A DNA stretch of 64,000 nt, from contig NZ_NJDE01000003.1 of NCBI RefSeq assembly GCF_002205895.1, positions 248,001-312,000 on the forward strand, in the 5' to 3' direction. The notes under the pieces were generated by a model. The model saw only the letters and a list, made by a program, of their open reading frames with translations, was not told where the DNA came from and did no database searches. This DNA is from Saccharibacillus sp. O23 (lineage in GTDB: Bacteria; Bacillota; Bacilli; Paenibacillales; Paenibacillaceae). Positions 58,075 to 64,000 of this stretch are shown here, in pieces; the first letter of the stretch is position 1; each line of letters starts with the position of its first letter. The position numbers were made by a program, and so were the translations under genes.

Positions 58075-59346
58075 TCAGCTTTTGTCCGTCGTCAGCTTCT
58101 TCGCCAATGCGCTCATATCCTGTCCTTGCAGCGCGCCGGCTACGAGTTCCGGCAGCATGCCCGGCGTGCAGGCGAAGCAAGGCGTGCCGTCTCTCGCCAG
58201 TTGGCGCGCCAGACGTTCGTCGTAGAACGGCTTGCCGCCGTCCGACAGCGCGAGCAGGCACAGCGTCCGCACCCCGGATTCGCGCATCTCGCGCATCCGG
58301 CGCACCAGAGCCGACTGATTGCCGCCTTCGTACAGGTCGGTGATCATGATGAACAGCGTTTTCTTCGGATCTTCGATAAAATTCTCGCAGTACGCGACCG
58401 ACTTGTTGATATCGGTCCCGCCTCCCAGCTGAATCCCGAACAGCATATCGACCGGATCGTTCGCGCATTTCTCGGTCAAGTCGACCACTTCCGTGTCGAA
58501 TACGACGACCCGCGTATCGAGCGCGGGCATGCTCGCGAAGATCGAACCCGTTACGGATGCCCAGATTACCGAATCCGCCATCGAGCCGCTCTGGTCGATG
58601 TCCAGAATGACCGTCCATTCTTTGCTGCGACGAGCGCGGTCGAAATAGTAGAACCGCTCGGGAATCAGAATCTTCCGCTCGGTATCGTAATGCTTGAGAT
58701 TGCGCTGAATGGTCCGTTTCCAATCGAGACCGCTAAGCGAAGGCAGCGGCGTATGCTGACGCCTGTTCAGCGCGCCCGTCACGGCCCGCTGCATGTCTTC
58801 TTTCATGCGCGCCATCAGTTCGTCGACCACGGCTTTGACCAACAGACGAGCGGTATCTTTGGTTTTCTCCGGAATCTTGCCTTTGAGCGCCATAAGCGTA
58901 CCGACCATCTGAATATCCGGCTTCACCGAAGACAGCAGTTCCGGTTCGAACAGCAGCTGCTTCCAGCCTCGCCGTTCGATCGCGTCGTTCTGAATGATCG
59001 AGACGACGTCTTCGGCGAACAGATTGCGCACGTCGCCGAGCCAGCGGGACAGATTGACCGAACCTCGTCCGCCGCCCGCGCCCCGTCCGCCGCCGCTGCT
59101 GCCGGAACTCCGTCCCGAACCGCCGGCGGAGGCGGTTTGACCGCCGTCCGTATCGTCGTAGATCGCCGCCAGCGCCGCATCCATGATCGCTTCCTCGTCG
59201 GTCAAGCGCAGACCGTTCGGCCCGTTCATGCTTTCGAGCTGCTTTTCGGCGGCTTCGCCCAAGATCAAGCGCCAGCGGGACACGGAATGGGGCTGCCGTT
59301 TGCTGTCCGACGTCTCGTTGCTGCTATTATCGAATGTATGGTCCAT
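58075..59346 (-). CDS. VWA domain protein of a MoxR cluster
   Basis: A 423-residue cytosolic protein. After a helical N-terminal half with a Gly/Ser-rich linker (residues ~70-97) comes a von Willebrand A domain: VILDIDQSGSMADSV holds the MIDAS DxSxS (251-255), GGGTDINK the Thr (311), and MITDLYEGG the Asp (337). The MIDAS is intact, so metal-dependent partner binding is expected. The ATG at 59346 is preferred, with GGAG nine bases upstream; it begins one base after the DUF5682 stop. VWA proteins of this kind work with MoxR ATPases in chaperone-like complexes. Confidence 0.88.
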   Translation of the reverse strand: MDHTFDNSSNETSDSKRQPHSVSRWRLILGEAAEKQLESMNGPNGLRLTDEEAIMDAALAAIYDDTDGGQTASAGGSGRSSGSSGGGRGAGGGRGSVNLSRWLGDVRNLFAEDVVSIIQNDAIERRGWKQLLFEPELLSSVKPDIQMVGTLMALKGKIPEKTKDTARLLVKAVVDELMARMKEDMQRAVTGALNRRQHTPLPSLSGLDWKRTIQRNLKHYDTERKILIPERFYYFDRARRSKEWTVILDIDQSGSMADSVIWASVTGSIFASMPALDTRVVVFDTEVVDLTEKCANDPVDMLFGIQLGGGTDINKSVAYCENFIEDPKKTLFIMITDLYEGGNQSALVRRMREMRESGVRTLCLLALSDGGKPFYDERLARQLARDGTPCFACTPGMLPELVAGALQGQDMSALAKKLTTDKS

Positions 59347-59347
59347 A

Positions 59348-61792
59348 TCAAAAGTCTCCAAAGTCGAAATCGTTCAATTCGTCCAGCATCTTGTCTTCTT
59401 CCTCCTTCAGATCCCCGGTCAGGATCTCCGCGGCTTGCTCCGCGTTCACGCCCCACAGTTCGCCCATCGTCTCGGCGATCATCGTTTTCTCGTGCGCGGA
59501 GAACGAGCTGAACGCGCGGCGCAGGAACACCAGCGCGCGTTTGAATTCGTCGTCGTCCAGCGAATTGATGTATTCGTTAAGCTGCGACCACAAGCTCATC
59601 CGAGACAGCAGCGCATAACGGTTGCGCATGGACAGTCCTTCGAACCAACCCGCTCCGAGATCCGACGGGATGCCGGGAGACAACCGCCGCGACACTTCGG
59701 CGGCGCATTGTTCGGCGCTCATTTCGCCGCGCTCCAGAAGCAGGGCGCAGGCGAAGCCCGACAGCTTCGGATTGCGGTCGTCGCGTTCGGACAGCTCGCT
59801 CAGTTCGCGCGACCAGAGCGCCGTGTCCACGGCATCGTCGTGTTCTTGGGCGATCTTGTTGAGATCGCTCATCGCGGCGATCATGCCGTAAGCCGCTTCG
59901 TCGTTGCAGTTCGCGGCATCGGACAGATACAGGCTGCCGCGGAAGAACAGCTGCTCGAGCAGCGGCACGAGCGGCGACGTATCGGCGCGGCGGATATCGC
60001 CGTAAGCGACGATGCCCGAGAGCTTCTCCGCGGCTCTGGCGATCTGCGCCACGTCGCGGCTGTCCGCCGCCAGACCTTGCAGGACGCGGCGGCCGTCTTC
60101 CATCTGCGTGATCAGGCCGCAGCGGACCGCGATGCCGATCAGCTCGGACGCTGCCGCGATCGACGTGCAGGCTTCGAGTTTCTCGCGCAGCTTGTACGCG
60201 CAGGCCACTTCGATCGTCTCGCCGAGCAGCGTCGATTCCACCACGCGGATCTCGGCTTCCGGGGTCCATTGAATGATCCAATCTTCCGCCCAGATCGCCC
60301 GGTCCGCGCCGGCCGGCTTGGAGCGGACGAACGGAATCTCGAGCAGTTCCAACCGATGGAACAAGAACGAGCGGTTCAGATCCAAGTAAGCGGCTTCCGG
60401 CGACGAGACGCGCCGGTTCTCCCGCAGATCGAGCGACAGATCGGCCGCGACGGCCGTTTTGTATTTCGTCAGCTTGAGCCGCTTCAACTCGCGGTTCAAG
60501 TCGTCCTGCAGCGGCGTCTGGCTCACGCCTTCGGCCAAGCTGCCGATCTCGGTTCCCACGTCCACCCTCGCCAGCGCTTCGGCCACGACCGACAGTTCGC
60601 CGCGACCGAGCAGCGTCTGCGCCGCGTCACGCAGTTCCAGCAGCGTAGGCGCGCTGCCGCCGTGCAGCGACGCCAATCCGTCGGCCAGACGCACCGCTTC
60701 GATGACTTCGGCGGTCGAACGATGCGTACCGGCGGCGCGCAGCGTCCGCGCCGCCGTCGAGAGGTACAGCCGGGGCAGATCTTCCGGACGCCCCTGCTCC
60801 ATCAGCTCCCACATCATCTGGTAATAATGCGGAGCGTTATTGCCCGCGCCGTATCCCGACAAGCTGGACAGCCGGTAATAGGAATACGGCATCAGCGTCA
60901 GCTTCGAACCGCGGGAAGGCATCGCCGCATACTCCGCGTCGGTCATCGCGCCTTCCGCCGGATGTTCCAGCGCCGCCGCGTGGTAAGCGCCGCAGACGAC
61001 CACGATCTTCGCCGGATCGTGCCCCGCTTCGATCGCTTTCAGAATCTGCCGCCGCATATAGGCTTCGCGCACATGGTTGTACGCGTGTTCTTCCGGCTGC
61101 TGCTCGCGTTCGCGCGCCTCGCCCAATTCACGCATCTCGGCCGAGAATGCCAGAATCGAGTCCCGGTACGCGTCCGGGTTGGCGTTATGTTCGTAATGAC
61201 GTTCCCAATACGTCTCGTAATCGTGTTCGTCCGCCAATTCGGCGATCCGATCGTAGATCGAGCGGCTTGGACCGCCGCCTTCCAGCTCCTCGGCTCCTTC
61301 CGGTTCGGCCGCCGAAGGTTCCTCCGAAGGCGGCAGTCCGCCCGGCAGCGAATCCGCCGCTTCGCCGGCGAGGCCGGTATCGGCCTCCGGCGTTTCCGAG
61401 TCCGGCATCTCGCGCCGGACGCCGCGTTCTTCCAAGCCGCGCCGCCGCAGATCTTGCAGCGCCAGCGCCGCGCCCGACGGCAGGTCGATCAATTCGCAGA
61501 GCGCACCGTTCTTTTTTGCCCAGCGCATCGCCTGAAGTTCCGGCGAATAGACCGCGAACGGCCAGAGCGCCGTCCGCACCGGCATCTCGTCGGTAAAAGC
61601 CAGCACCGCGACCGGCGGCACGGTCGACGGATCGACCAGATCGCCGATGCGCGGCGTCGCGTCGGAAGGTCCTTCGATCAACACAGCCGTCGGCCGCACG
61701 CGGTTCAGATAGTCGATCAGGTGGCGGGCACCGCCGGGGGAGAGGTGCCGGACGCCGAAGACGGAGACTTTGACGTCCGCCGCCGTCTTCAC
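59348..61792 (-). CDS. DUF5682 family protein
   Basis: An 814-residue protein of the DUF5682 family, function unknown. The N-terminal region (VSVFGVRHLSPGGARHLIDYLNRVRPTAVLIEGPSDA) resembles the start of TraB/TIKI-like proteins, with an early His and a conserved Glu. The middle holds an acidic low-complexity insert (residues ~135-180), and the C-terminal ~450 residues are largely helical. The start is taken as the GTG at 61792 because GGGAG is 8 bases upstream and it overlaps the MoxR stop as GTGA. DUF5682 proteins co-occur with MoxR and VWA genes. A peptidase-like role is only a hypothesis from the N-terminal resemblance. Confidence 0.82.
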   Translation of the reverse strand: MKTAADVKVSVFGVRHLSPGGARHLIDYLNRVRPTAVLIEGPSDATPRIGDLVDPSTVPPVAVLAFTDEMPVRTALWPFAVYSPELQAMRWAKKNGALCELIDLPSGAALALQDLRRRGLEERGVRREMPDSETPEADTGLAGEAADSLPGGLPPSEEPSAAEPEGAEELEGGGPSRSIYDRIAELADEHDYETYWERHYEHNANPDAYRDSILAFSAEMRELGEAREREQQPEEHAYNHVREAYMRRQILKAIEAGHDPAKIVVVCGAYHAAALEHPAEGAMTDAEYAAMPSRGSKLTLMPYSYYRLSSLSGYGAGNNAPHYYQMMWELMEQGRPEDLPRLYLSTAARTLRAAGTHRSTAEVIEAVRLADGLASLHGGSAPTLLELRDAAQTLLGRGELSVVAEALARVDVGTEIGSLAEGVSQTPLQDDLNRELKRLKLTKYKTAVAADLSLDLRENRRVSSPEAAYLDLNRSFLFHRLELLEIPFVRSKPAGADRAIWAEDWIIQWTPEAEIRVVESTLLGETIEVACAYKLREKLEACTSIAAASELIGIAVRCGLITQMEDGRRVLQGLAADSRDVAQIARAAEKLSGIVAYGDIRRADTSPLVPLLEQLFFRGSLYLSDAANCNDEAAYGMIAAMSDLNKIAQEHDDAVDTALWSRELSELSERDDRNPKLSGFACALLLERGEMSAEQCAAEVSRRLSPGIPSDLGAGWFEGLSMRNRYALLSRMSLWSQLNEYINSLDDDEFKRALVFLRRAFSSFSAHEKTMIAETMGELWGVNAEQAAEILTGDLKEEEDKMLDELNDFDFGDF

Positions 61793-62892
61793 TCGTTCAT
61801 CTCCCTGCACGCCTGATACAGTCCGCGCCACTCCGATCCCCGTTTCTTCATGACGTTATCCAGATATTCTTTCCAGACGAGCTTGTCTTTGTCGTCGTCT
61901 TTGACGATCGCGCCTTGAAGCCCGGCGGCCAGGTCCGCATCCGTCATCTCGCCGCTGCCGAAGCTCGCGGCCAACGCCATGCTGTTGGTCAGAAGCGAGA
62001 TCGCTTCGGCCGTCGAGATCACGCCGGCCGGCGATTTGAGCTTCTCTTTGCGATCCAGCGTCATGCCGCTGCGCAGCTCGCGGAAGATCGTGACCACTTT
62101 GAGCAGCGCCTCGTCCGCGGGCGGCGAAGCTTGAAGCTGATAAGACGCGGCGATCTCGCCGACCCGCTTCTTGACGATCGACAGCTCCGTCTCGAGGTCC
62201 GACGGCGCGGGCAGCACGATGATGTTGAAGCGCCGCTTGAGGGCGGCCGACATCTCGTTGACGCCGCGGTCGCGCGTGTTCGCCGTCGCGATGATCGAGA
62301 AGCCTTTGCGCGCGCTCGTCTCGCTGCCCAGTTCCGGCACGGACACCGTCTTCTCCGACAGAATGGAGATCAGCGCATCCTGGACTTCGGACGCGCAGCG
62401 CGAGATTTCTTCGAAACGGGCGACGCTGCCGCTTTCCATCGCCCGCATGATCGGGCTGCGCACCAGCGCTTCCGGCGTCGGGCCGTTCGCGAGCAGCATC
62501 GCGTAGTTCCACGAATAACGAACCTGTTCTTCGCTGGTTCCCGCCGTGCCCTGCACGACCAGCCCCGAATTGCCGCTGACCGCGGCGGACAAGTTCTCCG
62601 ACAGCCAAGATTTGGCCGTGCCCGGCTCGCCGATCAGCAGCAGCGCGCGGTCGGTGACCAACGTAGCGATCGCCATCTCGACCAGACGACGGTTGCCGAT
62701 GTATTTGGGCGTGATGTCCAGTTTGCCGGCTTTGCCGCCCGTGATATAGGTCAGCACCGCGCGCGGCGACATCTGCCAGCCCGGCGGAACCGCTCCTTTG
62801 TCTTCTTTCTTCAACGCTTCGATCTCCTGTTGGTACAAGTGCTCGGCGGGCAGGCGCATCGTGTCCTGCGCCGCGTTTTTCGCTGCGGCCAT
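61789..62892 (-). CDS. MoxR-type AAA+ ATPase
   Basis: A 367-residue AAA+ ATPase. Walker A GEPGTAKS is at 88-95, sensor-1 is in IIATANTRDRGVNEMS, and the arginine region is AALKRRFNIIVLP. The Walker B equivalent is VARFEEISR (158-165), with Glu-Glu in place of the usual Asp-Glu. MoxR ATPases couple ATP use to remodelling of partner proteins through VWA co-factors. GAGAGGAG lies eight bases before the ATG. It overlaps the DUF5682 start by 4 bases and follows the HEAT-like gene after 49 bases. Confidence 0.88.
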   Translation of the reverse strand: MAAAKNAAQDTMRLPAEHLYQQEIEALKKEDKGAVPPGWQMSPRAVLTYITGGKAGKLDITPKYIGNRRLVEMAIATLVTDRALLLIGEPGTAKSWLSENLSAAVSGNSGLVVQGTAGTSEEQVRYSWNYAMLLANGPTPEALVRSPIMRAMESGSVARFEEISRCASEVQDALISILSEKTVSVPELGSETSARKGFSIIATANTRDRGVNEMSAALKRRFNIIVLPAPSDLETELSIVKKRVGEIAASYQLQASPPADEALLKVVTIFRELRSGMTLDRKEKLKSPAGVISTAEAISLLTNSMALAASFGSGEMTDADLAAGLQGAIVKDDDKDKLVWKEYLDNVMKKRGSEWRGLYQACREMNE

Positions 62893-62941
62893 CGATCATT
62901 CTCCTCTCGGTTGCTATAAGATTTTCAAGTCCTGCAACGGC

Positions 62942-64000
62942 TTAAGACGGCATCGAAGCCGCTCGGCGGCGAAGCGTCCCGACCACTTCGTTCATCGTTT
63001 CTTTGATGCCCTCGTATTGCGCATTGGCGGCCAGCGGTTCCAGCCGGTCGGCAGCCTCGGAGGCAAAGCGGTCCGGAATCTGAAGCATGCGCTCCACTTC
63101 GTTCGGATAGAGGTTATAGATCTTATTCCATTCTTTTTGCTCCATCCAGCGCATGAGCAGTTCGTATTTGGTTTTGTCGTCGTAGCCGCCCGCGTCGAGC
63201 GCCATGAAAATATAATGTTCGTAGTATTTGTTGCTCGATTTCTCGACCCAATCCTGCAAAAATTTCAACAGTCTCGTATTGCCCGGCGCGGCCAACGCGG
63301 CGACCAACTGAATATCCCGGCGGTCGATCAGCCAATCGAGCCAACGAGGGTCCCAATCGCGTTCGATGACGTCCTGCGGCAGACGCTGACGCACATACCC
63401 TTCGTAGACGAACACTTCCTCGCGCAGCGATTCGATCAATTTATCCTGCTTCGCCTTTGTTTTTTTGGAGATCGCGTTAAGCAGGCGTCCCCGGCCGGAG
63501 CCGGCGTAACGCTCGTACAGCTCGGCAGGCGAGAGGCGAAGCTTCGCGGCATGGAACGCGTAATGCAGGAAGTTCGGATCCTGTTCTTCCAGCAGATAGA
63601 GCGCTTCGAGCGCTTCGTCCGTATCGATATTCTGCAGGTAACGGGCGGCTTGGCCCATTATGCGAGTCCGCTCCGCATAATCCAATCGGCCGAGCGACGG
63701 ATAATCCGCTTCTTTGACGACGAGATCAAGGAACAAACGGCCCAATTCGGGATGCTCCGCATGACGGAAAGCGATCGTGAACGGTTCCAACTCTTTCCAC
63801 AGCTTGTCCTTGCTCTTGCGGTCTTCTTCGCCGGTAAACTCGTGACGCAGCCGCTCTTCGTAGAGCGGAATCAACCGTTCCAGCATCTCGGCCGAAGGCG
63901 CGGCTCCGACCGCTTCCGCCGCCGGAACGGAATCTTTGCCGACGAACGCTTCGTATACCCGATCGCGTGCCGCTTCGGTATTGCGTACCGCAAGCGCCGC
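62942..64000 (-). CDS. Helical (HEAT-like) protein of the MoxR cluster, 5' end outside window
   Basis: The visible 352 residues run open to the window edge, so the start lies beyond base 64000. The sequence is almost entirely amphipathic helices with repeat-like pairs (LEALYLLEEQDPNFLHYAFHAAKLRLSPAELYERY, LVAALAAPGNTRLLKFLQDWVEKSSNKYYEHYIFMALDAGGYDDKTKYELLMRWMEQKEW), consistent with an alpha-solenoid. Position just upstream of MoxR suggests the helical DUF5691-type partner found in such clusters, but I cannot verify that. No catalytic motif is seen. Confidence 0.7.
   Translation of the reverse strand, partial: AALAVRNTEAARDRVYEAFVGKDSVPAAEAVGAAPSAEMLERLIPLYEERLRHEFTGEEDRKSKDKLWKELEPFTIAFRHAEHPELGRLFLDLVVKEADYPSLGRLDYAERTRIMGQAARYLQNIDTDEALEALYLLEEQDPNFLHYAFHAAKLRLSPAELYERYAGSGRGRLLNAISKKTKAKQDKLIESLREEVFVYEGYVRQRLPQDVIERDWDPRWLDWLIDRRDIQLVAALAAPGNTRLLKFLQDWVEKSSNKYYEHYIFMALDAGGYDDKTKYELLMRWMEQKEWNKIYNLYPNEVERMLQIPDRFASEAADRLEPLAANAQYEGIKETMNEVVGTLRRRAASMPS

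Noticed and set aside
59183-61816. Long plus-strand open frame opposite DUF5682
   Set aside because: It is Arg/His-rich with no family similarity and is the expected high-GC antisense shadow of a real gene with an operon context.
1-64000. tRNA, rRNA, riboswitch, insertion sequence or prophage
   Set aside because: No cloverleaf-like segments, rRNA signatures, recognised riboswitch cores, transposase or integrase genes were found on reading both strands; covariance-model searches would be needed to exclude structured RNAs fully.

Overview
The window is a chromosome segment of roughly 57-60 % GC with about 56 protein-coding genes on both strands. The gene set, strong AAGGAGG-type ribosome binding sites, Gram-positive lipoprotein and S-layer proteins, CdaR/MarR/WYL/ArsR regulators and very frequent rho-independent terminators point to a Firmicute of the Paenibacillaceae (Paenibacillus or Saccharibacillus-like; the genus cannot be fixed from sequence alone). 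I see no rRNA, tRNA, transposase, integrase, phage gene or CRISPR array. Most of it looks like ordinary chromosome.

Layout. 1-14.2 kb: uridine kinase, a GIY-YIG protein, DUF2252, a zinc metallopeptidase, EcsC, an ECF sigma factor fused to DUF1835, a GGDEF-EAL protein, a WYL regulator with an effector-binding protein, DedA, an ABM monooxygenase and a catalase-like heme protein. 14.4-17.9 kb: a tightly packed ADP-ribose operon (NrtR-like Nudix regulator, NADAR, microbial PARG) divergent from a SEC-C/YkgJ cysteine-cluster protein, with a palindrome between them. 18-24.8 kb: a tiny basic DUF3934-like gene, a radical SAM protein and a complete liv (branched-chain amino acid ABC) operon. 24.9-37.5 kb: a 7TM-GGDEF protein, redox enzymes (SDRs, flavin reductases, luciferase-like monooxygenase, AKR), MarR and ArsR circuits with visible operators, a WGxxGxxG protein and a UbiA prenyltransferase. 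37.5-38.1 kb: a gene-free block with an array of palindromic repeats. 38.1-41 kb: a GT4 / VTT-membrane / GT4 operon resembling glycolipid-anchor synthesis. 41.4-45 kb: CdaR regulator, glycerate kinase and a GntP permease. 45.3-45.6 kb: a second intergenic repeat cluster. 45.9-48.3 kb: AKR, GNAT and pentapeptide-repeat genes. 48.5-53.1 kb: a giant SLH-anchored surface protein with twelve helical repeats. 53.3-56.1 kb: YjdM, an M20 amidohydrolase and a lipid kinase.

56.2-64 kb is the best candidate for a poorly described system. It is one co-directional operon running HEAT-like helical protein (cut by the window edge), MoxR-type AAA ATPase, DUF5682, VWA protein with an intact MIDAS, then a leucine-rich-repeat protein and a GNAT enzyme. 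The MoxR/DUF5682/VWA genes overlap or nearly abut, as expected for translationally coupled partners of one complex.

Other points of note: the ADP-ribose operon and its operator; the in-frame sigma/DUF1835 fusion that keeps a perfect ribosome binding site at the domain boundary; the two intergenic repeat clusters; and well-preserved MarR and ArsR operators.
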